From Sinohyriopsis cumingii (Eukaryota > Mollusca > Bivalvia > Unionida > Unionidae), in assembly GCA_028554795.2 (NCBI GenBank), contig JAPYKE020000037.1:6532501-6596500 (forward strand): a stretch of DNA of 64,000 nucleotides, given 5' to 3'. Each line of letters begins with the position of its first letter. Positions within the stretch are counted from its first letter, which is position 1. Below the pieces are notes generated by a model. It did not search any database and was not told where the DNA came from. It saw nothing but the letters and a program-made list of their open reading frames with translations. Shown piece by piece: positions 1 to 12,183 of this stretch. Made by a program: the position numbers and the translations under genes.

Positions 1-283
1 AGTATGGCTTAGTTTTTGAAGCTCAAAGTAACATGAACTTGTATTTTGTAACCTGGCCCTTTTGGAAAATGGCATCCGTTGTAAGATTGTAAAAACAGGT
101 TTTGTATCATGTTCGATGAGAAATTGGGTTATATGTATGTTTTTGGTCTGCACAGACGATACATGATATAATGACTTGTAGCCTTTGAGAATGATTTGGA
201 ACGAAATGCAGTATTTTGTACACTTCCATGCCAGATAAGTAAACTATACTCACTGTGATATATTATCTTTATTTTATTCATAG
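1..283. other. Intron or upstream sequence
   Basis: AT-rich sequence ending in a pyrimidine-containing 3' splice site (TTATTCATAG) just before exon 1 of the metalloprotease gene. I see no coding frame here. The signal peptide, prodomain and first part of the catalytic domain expected for the gene must lie outside the window. Confidence 0.5.
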
Positions 284-361
284 GTAGACCAACTCTATAA
301 AGGAAGATATGATCCTGATATATTAATCCATGTCAGGATTGGTGGATTCGTAATTTTCGAG
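284..361 (+). CDS. ADAMTS-like metalloprotease, exon 1 in window
   Basis: A 26-codon exon, phase 0 at both ends, between a TTCATAG acceptor and a GAG|GTAAAA donor. It reads VDQLYKGRYDPDILIHVRIG and then GFVIFE. In M12B (ADAM/ADAMTS reprolysin) catalytic domains this is the stretch after the first long helix, where a strand of the form 'I.V...G..I.E' follows 'D..Y'. The assignment is by family pattern and by the five later exons that continue the same fold. Upstream exons are outside the window. The next recognised exon (6406) starts in a different phase, so a short linker exon is missing between them. Confidence 0.7.
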
Positions 362-844
362 GTAAAATATATTTAAATATATAGCTACCTGCACGTCATT
401 GAGTGTTTCCGTTATAGTGTACGTTTTGTGGGTGAACACCCGTTTAAATCAGATATTTCATTTCAAAATTGTAACATTTAGGAAAGGAAGACTAAGATAT
501 TACTTCCATCATATACAAGTTAGGATTGCTGCTCCTGCTAAGCATGCGTACGTTTCTACATCAGCTGGATATATCTTTGATAAATTTATTAGAGAAATAT
601 TCAGATTGACTAACTTTTCATTACAATACTAGTTTGTTAATTTATGCTACTCTTATTCATCAAACCTAGTTACAAAGAGTTAGCGTTACCGGGTGGGGTA
701 AACTAAAATACACACAACATACACTAGAGATAGCACCTCACTGATATTATTGTTTCTTTTTTGTTGTTGAATACGTGTTGCGGTTCTCATTTTGTCGCTT
801 CTACGTCATCTTTATGCTTCTTGATAGTACAAAATCTATAGCTC

Positions 845-3585
845 CAATATGTATCAAATTGCACCAGGTGGTGCGATTGTGTGCGATATTCGGTTTCAAT
901 AATGACGCGATTCAGTGATGAATTTGTGGAACGTTTGAAGCATTTGTTCTGACATTGACCTTGACCTTTAATTGTTTTCCACTATCGGAAAATCTTCTTT
1001 CTGAGTTGCTTTCTGACATACAGGTGACGTAACCCGATCATCTCAACAGTGATTTAATTAGCAGGCAGCAGTTGCCTGGAAGGCCAATCCGCCTGAGAAC
1101 ATCTGTATATGGGAACATGCCCTTGTGTCTTATCCTAAAACGTTTCCTCTGAAAGTCTATGTGAAGTCAGCCATGGGGCTGGCACGATGTCCAGTTTTTG
1201 CAGGGACACAGAAGGGTTATCAATGCAATGACTTGCTGACTTTCAGTTTTGTTTGCCAACTGATCTGCCCTCAAACTAAGGGATACGCATGCTTCATATA
1301 CGGCCTGCACTTGGCAGTGATTGGCTGAGGCATGTGATCGTGTCCACAGTCACGGTGTTTGTTCATTACTATGAATATCGGCTCTACGCACGTCTTGTGT
1401 GGTATCGGTTGGTGCCTCACATCTGTTTTTTCAACACTGTTTGCTTCATTGAAATTGTCACAAGTCGCAGAGAAATACTACGCATGTCTAATAAGGCATT
1501 CAGTGATAATTCGCTAACAAATAAGATATTATTAACAGAACTTGCTCTTGGCCCAAAGTCTCTTCAAATATAATGACTTGACATTATGCCAGGATATACT
1601 GTCGATCACAGCGTCATAATCACGGACGGCATCAGTACGTAAAGCAAAGAAGAGCATGCTGAAGAGTAGTGAGACTAACACACCGCTTTGCATTGCCCCA
1701 CTGATGCATGATAATTGTTTTGTTGACTTGATATCCTCCACTAGCAAGCGAGGGAGCGAGCGAGAGATCTAAGAACTGCTGAATCATTACAATGAATTTC
1801 TCAGAGTAACCAAAATCTTTTAAGATGCACCCACTGAACACTGTGCCAAATGTGTTTTTACGGTCGATCTATGTGGCATTTATTGTTGAGTTTTGTTTCT
1901 TGCTCTTTGCAAACATTCATTACAATACATACGGCTCTGATTGATGTCGCAGGCGATTCATAATTATGATTAGGATTTTGTCAGCTATGGACAGTACGGT
2001 GATGCCCCTATGCATACTGCTTTTTCTTTCACTAATGCAGGTGAAAGAGGGATGTATACTGGATTCCGTAAGGTAGAGTTGCTTGAGTCGACATTGAATG
2101 GAATAATTCAGTCAGTTTATGTGCCACGTGAAATAGTCAAGCTATGTATACGTTTACTGGTGTACCGTCTCCACCTGTTGTTTCGAGTCGACATCGAGAC
2201 AATTGGTTTATATGCTTATGTCAGCTTCGGAGGTCCAACGTGTGATATGCTTATTTTCACATGGTCAGTGGCTTCCTCGCTGATATATAACTGTTAACTG
2301 ATGATGTTGCTGAAGTGTTCTGTCCATCTTTGAAACATATGTTCCTTGTATTTGAGTAGTGTGGGAATGTCGTCACTCATTATTGGAGACGTTCGAAATG
2401 ACTGTGGCACGTAGACGGTTTTCATAGCATCACATATATTGTGTATGTCATTCCTGCACTGGGCTGAATGAATCACATTTATTGCTCAGCGATAAGTCTT
2501 CTAACCATCTCATTTTTCATTGGACATCCATTTTGATGGTTTTGAAGGCTGTCTTCTTGGATGATAAAGTTCTGTTTACTAAGCAGTTCTTCTGTGGCTG
2601 TCGGAACTCATTCGTGAGTCTTTGTAGAGCAGAATCGATCGCTTCACTATAGTTGCAATGTTTACTTAGGGTGCAGCCGAGGGTTTCGTATGCACTTGAC
2701 AGCAAAGCGTCTCTGAGGGATGCCCAGTTTTATTCTAGCCTATCAAAGGTCATGTATATTGCATCTAGTTGGATGCACATTTCGTTAACAAATGTGTTTT
2801 ACATTAATATGTTTCAATTATGAAATATTTCGCGTTAGTTTCACTGATTTGCCTTTTAGATGCTGGCAAAGCTGCACCTAGATATTGAGCTTAGAGCCTA
2901 GTTTTCTGTGGTCAGTTCAGCATTCGGTATTTATGAATGCGTTGGGAATGATGTAGTATCCAGTGAAATGACAGTTCGTGGAAGGTTTGTGCCAACAAGG
3001 AGTCTTGTTTCGGTTCGGCTAGTGAATGTTTATGTTAGTCATCCGGACGTAGTGTTTAGATCATTTCCAATACGTCCCCATTATAATGATTTTGACCGCC
3101 GTTGGTTCTTCCGCCATAAATTCTCAAAGATTTCCAAACAGTTATCCTTGGTCTCACATTAGCCGCACTTGCTGGAAACATGCCAGCGATGATAGTTGCA
3201 TGTCTTTCTCCTTAAAGTGGGAGTCTCATTTTCAGTAGGCTGTCGTTCACGCCCTTTGGTAAATTTGTGAGCTTGCCCTCATGCCATGCCTTGGTAGCAA
3301 TCCCGATAAATAGCTTCATGTCGCTTTTAATGAATTTGGACACTCCAGAAGAAGATATTGCAGGCTCCTACTCCGGTGAGCTATTCTTCCTCAGCTATCC
3401 TTTGCTAGCCCAGGGCAGCAATTTGATTGGAAGTGACCCATTCAAAGATATGGAGATATGGATGTCCAATCTGTTCATTATTTTACTAACAAGAGTTGTT
3501 ATATTCACTGGTCGATCTGCTGATGTTTTTTTTTTTTTTTCATTTCGTGTGTCTATGCTCCAGGTCTCCATGATGGAGAGATAAT
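845..3585 (-). mobile_element. Degenerate antisense LINE (endonuclease plus reverse transcriptase)
   Basis: Read on the - strand, broken frames follow the order of a non-LTR retrotransposon ORF2. An endonuclease stretch near 3200-3300 reads LTNLPKGVNDSLLKMRLPLK. Next come linker segments at 2517-2750 (WASLRDALLSSAYETLG) and 2294-2476 (RWTEHFSNIIS). RT segments at 1632-1841 (LKDFGYSEKFIVMIQQ) and 1532-1747 (SGVLVSLLFSMLFFALRTDA) follow, and then C-terminal pieces near 950-1110 (TDVLRRIGLPGN, LLR.SGYVTCM). Many stops and frameshifts make it dead. It sits in an intron of the metalloprotease gene, in opposite orientation. The ends are approximate and no poly(A) tail or target duplication was found. 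Its family differs from the three CR1/L2-like copies in this window. Confidence 0.75.
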
Positions 3586-5150
3586 GTCATACATTGAATG
3601 CAAATTAAATTTAAATGATAGGACGTTGCGCAGAATCACCCTCACCTACACCTGACCACTCATGCGTGAATCCCAGTGTCAAGAAAATTTTGAGGCGTCT
3701 GGAGAGTGATGCCCATGAACTGGATGAGCACCAGTTCCTACTGAACCTTTATTGATGTATATGTTGTCTACGCAATTTGTACAGCTGCTCTACACATACG
3801 AATTGACTTTCAAATGGAACTTGGTGACACTATCCATCCTTGGTCAAACGTTACAGAAACCACTTTATACTGTTACTCAACTAATTCAAGCGTACACTGA
3901 CCTGACACTGATTCATCTTTATACTTCGTGAGATAGGGAAGTATATTATGTATACAAGACACTGAAACTAATAAGACAAATATAAATGTATGGTAGGTGA
4001 AATATTACCTGAAGAGGAGGCTCAAATATTTACCGAAAATATGTCTAGTTATTTTTTGTGGCAAAAATTGATATTACATTAGCCGAGGAAGTGGATGTTT
4101 TGCAGCTATATTCCATAACGGAACATTAGGATACACGTATACGTAACAAAAGTAGCCTAACTTATCAAGAGACCGTCGAAACGTACAATATATTTACTGT
4201 GGGAAATAAATAACGGCACAGATTGGAGTAGGTACAAATAAACAATCCATTACTATAATCAAATTGTACTGCTGTATAATGTTGATTTTATATGAGTAAT
4301 TAATAATATCATGAAGGATATATCAATAGCTACTGTGAGCCTGTCCTTCCATTAAAAAGCTTATTTATATTTTGGGGGGATTATTTTTGTGTATTTGTGT
4401 TTGTGAGCGACAATGAGAGGATATCTGAGAAAGTGTATATCGTTAAATAAATGTTTACTACGCCTGGAAGGTTAAGAGCGGAAGATGAAACATGATCGGC
4501 GTTGCTGAATTAACCGTTATAACTTGGAAGTTCTATGGATGATATAACCTCTTTGTACACGTCCTGAACATTTTCTGTGTTTTCATAATGTGGAATATAC
4601 ATTATGATATGTTGGTTCCATTAACTGTATTGTATCAATGTATAGGTGTTATGTTCATTATATGTACTGGGTCAGTTATAAATACAAACTTTGCTTCAAT
4701 TATCGGTTCAATTATGGACAGTTATATGTACAAACTTTGGTGTAAGTTTGGAACAAAGGTTCATGCTGTGATGCATCCCCCGTCTCAAGCAGTATATTAC
4801 AACCTTTTCAGTTAATATAAATGCCACCCTGTCAATAAATACTAAATATAAATTTACATAAATTATTTCACTCTCAAACATAAATATATTTTCATTTGTC
4901 TATCTATTTATATTTCGCACATTATTTTCAATACCTAATTCATATTTTATACCTAGATATCGCATCAGATAGAGATAGTTGTATACTTATAGTACCTATA
5001 GGTCACGTAGTACAAATAGTTCAAATAGTAAATATAGTGCAAATATCATACATATTGCAACTTGTATAGAAAAGTTGACTTAGGACAGATAATTTACGCA
5101 GGAGAGTTCCGTCACATAATACACAAGAGTTAAAATAGAGCATATGGCTC
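3586..5150. other. Intron sequence without recognised features
   Basis: Low-complexity AT-rich intron. Short frames such as the one at 4588-4815 have neither codon bias nor family resemblance. A short coding-like run near 3650-3755 could be the 5' untranslated part of the adjacent LINE. No exon could be defined. Confidence 0.4.
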
Positions 5151-5161
5151 ATATAGTACAA

Positions 5162-5480
5162 TCTGTGTTTGTGTGTTTGTGATCTGGACGTTTAACGTAG
5201 CTTTAACATGTTTTTCAGTCATATCGCTAGGATGTCTGCAGTTTGGTACTTTATAATGATATCTAGCACCGGGGCATCATGCCGCTGACATTAAGCATCA
5301 TGACCCACCATGTCACATTATCTTGTCAGCAGACCGTCCTTTCGTAACACTAACCTCTTAATGCTTAGCGTCAAGCGAGGCAACTGTTAGAACCATTTTT
5401 CCTCCCTCTTTGGTATGACCCGACCTGGGTTGGAACCCTCAACCTCCCACTCTAATCACATATGCCACCGAAGTTGAATT
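5162..5480 (-). mobile_element. tRNA-derived SINE, copy 1
   Basis: An older copy of the four-member SINE family in this window. The tRNA-like head is at the high-coordinate end and is eroded here. The body carries the shared core CAGTCATATCGCTAGGATG, and the low-coordinate end is a decayed GT-rich tail. It is flanked by a perfect 11-bp target-site duplication, ATATAGTACAA, at 5151-5161 and 5481-5491. That proves retroposition and fixes both ends. Confidence 0.88.
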
Positions 5481-5491
5481 ATATAGTACAA

Positions 5492-6405
5492 ATAGTTTAC
5501 GTAGTACATATAGTTCAAATTGTATAGGGGGTTAACATAATACTGATATCGGTAAAGAGAACAAAGATGCCATTATGTTATTATATATAGTTTATTTCAT
5601 ACGAAGGTCATGTACAGAACATTTATGAATTATATAGCATGAAGTGTAATTCTTCTTTTATATATCAACTGTTTTGTTGCCTTATGCATACCTAATATAT
5701 TATATAGAACTTGCTTCTCTTCGTTGAACCCTTTTAACGTTAGGTGAACCATGACAGCAAAACCAGTTCAAAGGATAATCTCTCACAGCTTTTTGAGCCT
5801 GTTCAAACACAGGATGAATTTGGCATAGTACCAAAAAAGAAATAATGAATTGAATTTAACAGAACAAACTGCAACCATTAATTTTATACAGTCCGAAAAT
5901 CAGAGTATATTTTATACACGAATCTGCTAACAACAAAACTAGTTCACATGCACGATGTGAAGGAACAAGGCGATATAATGTTACAATCATCTGAACCTAA
6001 AGTTAAAAGAGGATATCAGATTGGGAAAAAATTGCTTTAATACTTTGCAATTTAGAAGCTTTCCTTTGTTGAATCAACTATTTCTCTTCGATGCAAAATT
6101 CAAATACTTAAAAATTTCGTTTCAAACTATTCATTGCCATGGAAGCGTAATACCGAATGACTTACTTGTTATACTGTCTCCATAACTCTTCCTCTAGTCT
6201 TCTCTATCTCTTCCTGTCTGTATTACTAAACACATTATATGTTTGTGTTTTAAATATATATGCTTCATAGTCTCATATCGCTAGTTTTATATGGATATAG
6301 TTCTGTAACTAGCATCAATAAATGAAGAACACGAATTGCTATTTCGTTTCATCTGTTTCGTTTTTCTTTAAAGTGGGAGGCACATTTTCCACATCATTTC
6401 TCTAG
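5492..6405. other. Intron sequence leading to exon 2
   Basis: AT-rich intron with no recognisable element. It ends in the pyrimidine-rich acceptor CATCATTTCTCTAG. The linker exon expected between exons 1 and 2 could lie here or in 3586-5150, but no candidate fitted both phase and sequence. Confidence 0.4.
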
Positions 6406-6531
6406 AGTGCATACAGTTAACGGGACTAAATCGATTAATGCAAACTTGTATATTAAGGATCTTATGAGCTGGGACTCAAATAATGCACTTACGGGACATC
6501 AGGAATACGACCAAACTATACTCTTTACTCG
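6406..6531 (+). CDS. ADAMTS-like metalloprotease, exon 2
   Basis: Exon of 126 nt between TTTCTCTAG and CG|GTAAGT. In frame it contains NANLYIKDLMSWD and EYDQTILFTR. Reprolysins have here a helix of the form 'aL..F..W', then a loop, then the strand 'DhamLfT'. It ends with two bases (CG) that are completed by the first base of exon 3 to give Arg. Its start needs two carried bases, whereas exon 1 ends in phase 0. That mismatch is the evidence for an unseen linker exon. An alternative acceptor at 6415-6416 would need one carried base. Confidence 0.75.
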
Positions 6532-7951
6532 GTAAGTACATGTAGTGAAGGAATATGATGACTAGGCTCGTGATACACGAAGATGGGGTTCAAACAAGTT
6601 ACGGAATCAACAAATATGCCTTTCAATATTATATCAAGAAAGCTTAATAAATTGTAAAATCGTTGTACCTCACATAATACTATAACATGAAAAGTACTTG
6701 ACTCCCATTCTATCAGCATGTTTAAGCCTAAGAAACTGTCGTAAAGCATCTAGAAACCATCGAATGAAATTCAGCTATGATTCAACTTCTTCCTTGATTG
6801 TCTGAGAAAAGATGCAGAGATTAAATATTGAACAAGGACCTAATAGTTTCTGGTTGCGTGTGTATAGTTATAGCAATTTGTGAAGTAGATGTGATCTTAA
6901 TGAAACAAGTATAGTAAAGAAGGTTTTATAACGATTTAGACGTTGGCCTGAATAGGTCTGCAAAGCAGACTATGGACATTTGGAATAAACAATAATATAA
7001 AATAGGTGGTGACATAAATGTAAGGTCGTGGGAATTGTAAAATGAAATCCATATCACAAAGACGCAATGCAAGCACATTACCAGTACGCTGCTAAAATTA
7101 GATAACTGTTGATTTTATTATCATTGTTATTGATGTTTTTCATCTTCTTCTTCTTCTTCTGTTAGTATTATCATTATTATTATTACTATTAGTAGTATTA
7201 TTAGTAGTAGTAGCAATAATAGTAGTAGTAGTGGTAGTATCAGTAGTAGTGGTGGTAGTATTAGTAGTAGTAGTAGTAGTAGTAGGGTAATATTAGTCAG
7301 CGTTATTAAGTCATTATAAATAAACAATCTCTCCCAACCTATTAATACTCTTTCCATCAGCGTACAAATTGTATGAATGTTATTCTTTGCGGACATATCG
7401 CAAACTTGTCCCATAAACAGTGATTCATATTTTCACCCAACTTAGATATATCCCGTCAAACAAGAACTTAGTACTTGGAGCGGAAAAGTGAACCTAAGTT
7501 CTTCAATACTTAATAATCACAATAATACCAAAATAGTGTTTTAGCTACAAAATAATAAACAAGAAACACATTGCAATTAATGGTGTAAAAAGGTATACTG
7601 TACCTCTCACTTTATATCTGATCAAAAAAATAATGATTGCACAGACTGTACTTAGAATGTTAATGAAATAATCATATTTGTCTCAACTATATGTTAAAAT
7701 CTAAGACATTACAATGACCAGGATGTGTGTCGAATGTTTTCTTTCAGAACATACCAATTTCTTAACCAAGGCTAGACTAAGATCACCAGTAGATAGCTTT
7801 AGTAAAAATGACGATGAATTTAGGCCTTTGCTCCTCTATTGACACACACGGACAAATGGCATAGACACAAAATAAATTAAACATCAATTGCAGTTTGTTT
7901 GCAAAATTGTATGTTGTACAGATATACATAAGTGCTGTATTTTATATTTAG
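6532..7951. other. Intron 2 of the metalloprotease gene
   Basis: AT-rich intron holding the trinucleotide array at 7142-7287 and nothing else recognised. It ends in ATATTTAG before exon 3. Confidence 0.5.
7142..7287. repeat. Trinucleotide microsatellite (TTC, TTA, TAG)
   Basis: A compound imperfect array: (TTC)n at 7144-7160, then mixed TTA/TAT, then (TAG/TAT)n to about 7287. It makes a Leu/Ile-rich false frame on the - strand. Confidence 0.9.
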
Positions 7952-7995
7952 ACACTCGATGTATTTAAGTGAAACTGATCATACGCGCACTGCCG
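7952..7995 (+). CDS. ADAMTS-like metalloprotease, exon 3
   Basis: A small 44-nt exon between ATATTTAG and CCG|GTAAGT. The first base completes Arg from exon 2. The 14 full codons read HSMYLSETDHTRTA. The last base joins GT of exon 4 to give Gly, so the protein runs TAG then LSTGAFIC across the junction. This matches the reprolysin order 'T..D......TAG.ay...C'. Phases on both sides agree exactly, which is strong support for so short an exon. Confidence 0.75.
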
Positions 7996-9425
7996 GTAAG
8001 TACAGTCTCTCTCTATCTCTCTCTCTCTCCTCATCTCTCTGTTCTTCTACCTCTCTGCGAGCAGAGTTAAATGTACCATAACAATTATACTATACTAGAT
8101 GCAAACCATGAACTGATTTATTATTTTGGAGTCACTAACCAATAACAAGCTGTTTCCAATTGATTTGGTAGAAAATGTTTAAAGGGGTATATAATGTGTT
8201 AACATTCTAGACGTACAAAGTCAAAACGATCATTTTTGCCACATAAACAGTCTCAGATTAATTTTAGCGGTTATATTTTCCATGATTCTGTACGTTTACA
8301 ACTACTGAATATTTTTTCTTCTTTATGACGTACAATTTTAGAAGTCATACTTATTGTTAATTGACCAACACATTTGATTTATAGTTACATCAAAAACACT
8401 GATATGCAAAATGTTTAATATGCTTATTTTATAATATTAACGACATCAGCCATATACCATGGAATTTGCTTATTTGTTGTGCTCTACTAGGTTTAATGTT
8501 TACCAGATATTAAATGCCATGTCTTGTCCTAACCCTACTCAACTGAATCATTAATCTTAATTTGTGTTTGCACATAAGGCTTCTCTCAAGTCTAGGGACT
8601 TCATATTGTGGAGCATAGGATTTTATATGAACTCAATAATTAACATTTATAATCAATACATTGTTGCCGATATCAAATTCTTATAGACTTTAGCACCAAC
8701 AGCTTTCCTTCACAAAATGATCTACATTCGAACTGAAAAGGAAAACATAAAAAAAAACAGATGGCAGCGGGACGAGCCACACAAATTGTATAAAATATTA
8801 CAAATATACATTTGACAGCATGTTATGAGCAGCACAAGTTATATAGTTAGGACTGTTTATCCAGGGGTTGAAACGACCGATTTTCATAGACATGCTCGCA
8901 AACCTAAGTACGTATATATACATTTTATCCTTGTTATCATGCTAATGTTTGTGCAGAGGACAAAATAGACTTATAATGAGAAAGGCGTAACTTTATTGCT
9001 TCATCAGACTGAATTCAATATCATTGCTTAAGTCATTAAATATATTTTGTTTCTATGTGATCAATAATATAAACGATATGACATACACTGGATGATGTCC
9101 TAGCTTATATTTTACCATGCGTAATTATTTTATTTTTTAATGAATAATGGACATGGAAAAATGCATATTCAGTATTGATAAATGATAAATTGATACGTAA
9201 AATGCATAAAACTGGATCTTAAAGATACATTATCTCAATTGTTAACTATATCAAAACTTTATGAAAAATTGAGAGAAATTTGTTTTAATATTTTTCTTAT
9301 GTATAATGCACATTTTTAAAAATATATTGTAATTTGATATATTGCTAAAGAATATTCAATATTTCATCAGGACTCAAACAATATAATACAAATTTATTGC
9401 TTTATACTTATATATATAGGTTAGT

Positions 9426-10102
9426 GCATTTGTATGGGAAAATATAAACAAGTTTTGGGATGGAATAGTGCACGATCTTGAGAGTGCAGTATATCCTTCC
9501 GACAAAACGAGTTCATATTTTCCCATACAAATGCAGGTAAACGTTTTATTATATGCTCATTGTTTTATTCTACTAAGGTTTAATTATATAAACAAAATAC
9601 ACTACAAGAAACAACGTAAATGAATGAATGCCGTATTCTAAACTAAATACACAGGCGCATATTTATCATTACACAATGACATCATTATTAATGCGCACAT
9701 AACTCCGCCCAGATAAATTTGAACTTTGTCGCGCGCTCGACATGACTTTCGAAAGAAAATGGCGTGTCCAGCTAAAATTGGAATTCGCAGTCATATTGTG
9801 AATGAATGCGCATTGCAACAACTTTTCCATTTCATCTGGAGTGAATATAGTTTGGTATTTTGTTTCGATTCGACGAAGGTTTGTGATTTTGGACTTGATT
9901 CATCTGTGCAAATTATACTTGAAAAACGTCGGATTGAAACGGAGCGGGAGAAGCTTGTTTACATCTGTAAATGCTTTTCTGTTTCTGTCATTCAATGTTT
10001 GAAATCATAATGTGGGAAAACAATGAAGTCTTGCAATTGCAATTATCAAAAAGACGCTATGGAATTTAATGCTTATTTCATTTTGAGTGCAGTAAGGAAG
10101 AT
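9426..10102 (+). repeat. Dispersed repeat with inverted-repeat arms, copy A
   Basis: It begins with a perfect 20-bp inverted repeat: GCATTTGTATGGGAAAATAT at 9426-9445 and its reverse complement at 9515-9534, separated by 69 nt. About 570 bp of unique sequence follows, including CGCCCAGATAAATTTGAA near 9707-9724. The whole unit recurs collinearly at 39063-39732 in the same orientation. A 94-codon frame (9726-10010) lies in it but is not kept open in the other copy, so it is probably not coding now. No family name is recognised. Confidence 0.8.
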
Positions 10103-11780
10103 GCAATTGCACTTATCATCGAAATTACAGCACTATTTCAAAATGTGTAATCCAGATTGAAAACCTATGCCATGGCTCATGTAATTCGGATTTGCAGAAT
10201 TAAGAAAATAGATTGTGAGGAAATTTAGGATGTAAAACTAAGTATATTTTATTTTGTCATTCTTATCACCAGCTAAAGAAGAGAGCATATGACTTGTCAC
10301 TTGTATTTTATTTGTAAGGACCTTATCTTGCGTATGTTTATATACTGTAGGTAGCCTAAATCCGTAACATTGTGTCAACGCGAAATGTGCCAAAACACCT
10401 GGTATGTGGCAGTCCACGAAACATCTGTTTTAGTTCATTCAGAAACAAATTTAAACAACCACAACGTAAAGAGCCTCGTACGCGAGTGTACATGATTTGT
10501 GTACAAATCAAAAGTGCTTGCGTCTGCGTCCATTGTTTATTTAAAATAGAAAGTACTTCCTTTAAGCACGTGAACGCCATATGTGTGTTGTCGTGCGAGT
10601 TCAGTATCGGGCAATACTGGACGATTCTGACAAGGAATAGTTAATGGGGAAAAATGAGCATATAATAATCATATACATAAAATAAGTATTTTATAAACAA
10701 TTAAACATAATAGTGTAATAAAGTTGGAGTATGCTCATTTGGTTATAGCGCCTCGTTTTAAGGAATTCTTAGATTTCTGTTTTCACGTTTCTGATTATTG
10801 GAATTCGGTGCAAAAGAGATATTCCTTTTCCCGAAATAATAAGCCAATTACTAGGAGCAAACAAACGTTACAGAGTAAAGTGTTAGTGAGTTTCCATGAT
10901 GCCATGCTTCACCAGTAGTACAATTAGGTCCAAACCGAATGAGTGTCTATGGAATAATAAAGTCACTACTAAACTCTAGTTGTGTGCATTGGTTGTGTGA
11001 CTGCAATATCAGTATATACGGTAGGAAACCGGTACATTACACAATGAAATCAATAAGAAGGGGCTCGGCAGATACTGTTTATGTCGCCATGGTGACAAAT
11101 ATAGTAAAGTTATAATGTAGTAAAGTACCTGGAAACGATAATGCGACTGGCCTAAGGTGGCGTAGGTAAAATAGTTCAATGTGTTAAGGGTTAGTAGTAT
11201 AGTTTCTACGGCGTGAACTGCTGGCGGTACGGAAACCTAATAAAGAGAAACCATGCAGATGTGCGGTTGATAGATATATGGCAGGTTGTGAGATCGGTGG
11301 TCTTTGCATTGATTAGAGTAAAATGTATGCATAAAATGGACACGTCGGGGCTTTCTATTTACAACTGAAGTTGTATGGAAGTCTTTGTAAATTTGACGTC
11401 TAGCGGTAATCTTGCCAAGGTATGAAACCACTCGGTCAAGTAAAGACCCAGGGCTTGTAATACTATATTGAATATTTTTATATAATTCATCTTCTTTTTT
11501 TAAATAATAATGTACAAATGTCAATTAGAGTAATATAGTAATAGTTTTAAATAATTGTAAGACGGAGACAAAAACAAATCAAAAGTCTTAACATAGTTAA
11601 AGACCTTCACATGTTATATTACAAAATAATAAAAATATCAATGAATGTCGCATAGATTTTAATAATGTAGTCATTTTTCAATACAATAGGCTTCCTTTAC
11701 AAGACGTTCTATCACAGAACCAGCTATAGTCGTTAAGGAAAGATATTGGAAATTATGGGAACTGTCGTTATTATGTGCGG

Positions 11781-11784
<4 letters not shown>

Positions 11785-11869
<85 letters not shown>
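11785..11869. repeat. (AT)n microsatellite
   Basis: Pure AT dinucleotide array of about 42 units within intron 3, 200 bp upstream of exon 4. It produces Tyr-Ile false frames on both strands. Confidence 0.97.
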
Positions 11870-11870
<1 letters not shown>

Positions 11871-12074
11871 ACTATACCTGTTTATGACATGATAATATTA
11901 GCATTCTCTGTAGAGTTCGGTTGTGTATTTGCTCAGTACGATTCCATTTCATTTAAATGACTCAAATGAATTAAATTACAATAGGTATGGCTTGGTGGGT
12001 CATTTATTGATATCTTTGGTTAACAATTTTGTTTGCTATTATATATCTAGACTTTTTAATTTACTTCCTTCAAG

Positions 12075-12183
12075 GTCTTTCCACGGGAGCGTTCATATGT
12101 GTGCCTGGTAAGAGAGTTCAGCTTGTTCATTCGACTGATTATTTTAAGACGACGTCCGTTGCAGCACACGAACTTGGTCATAG
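12075..12183 (+). CDS. ADAMTS-like metalloprotease, exon 4 (first half of zinc site)
   Basis: Exon of 109 nt between CTTCCTTCAAG and CATAG|GTAAGT. It reads (G)LSTGAFICVPGKRVQLVHST, then DYFKTTSVAAHELGH, with AG carried over to make Ser with exon 5. HELGH holds two of the three zinc-binding histidines and the catalytic glutamate of metzincins. The preceding 'G...G.iC......v' strand and the 'A.HELGH' helix are typical of ADAM/ADAMTS catalytic domains. The exon-exon join with 17158 restores HELGHSLGALHD in frame. Confidence 0.93.

Larger units (their letters stand above)
7996..12074. other. Intron 3 of the metalloprotease gene
   Basis: A 4.1-kb intron containing the inverted-repeat dispersed element (9426-10102) and an (AT)n array (11785-11869). 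Just after the donor is a CT-rich run (8009-8040). Open frames at 10356-10918 have no family resemblance. The 3' end is ACTTCCTTCAAG before exon 4. Confidence 0.5.

Noticed and set aside
481..520. Candidate linker exon for the protease (after ACATTTAG)
   Set aside because: Its phase would fit only the weaker acceptor at 6415, and the encoded peptide has no family resemblance.
3267..3584. 105-codon + strand frame
   Set aside because: It is the shadow of the antisense LINE endonuclease region.
7127..7414. Leu-rich minus-strand frame resembling a membrane protein
   Set aside because: Translation of the trinucleotide microsatellite at 7142-7287.
10724..10918. Frame ending in HDAML, considered as the protease exon before HELGH
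   Set aside because: Exons at 6406 and 7952 fill this part of the catalytic domain with exact phases. This frame has no good donor.
11671..11960. Frames of Tyr-Ile repeats on both strands
   Set aside because: Pure translation of an (AT)n array. The same applies to frames at 13905-14194, 26286-26483, 30898-31215 and 36033-36272.
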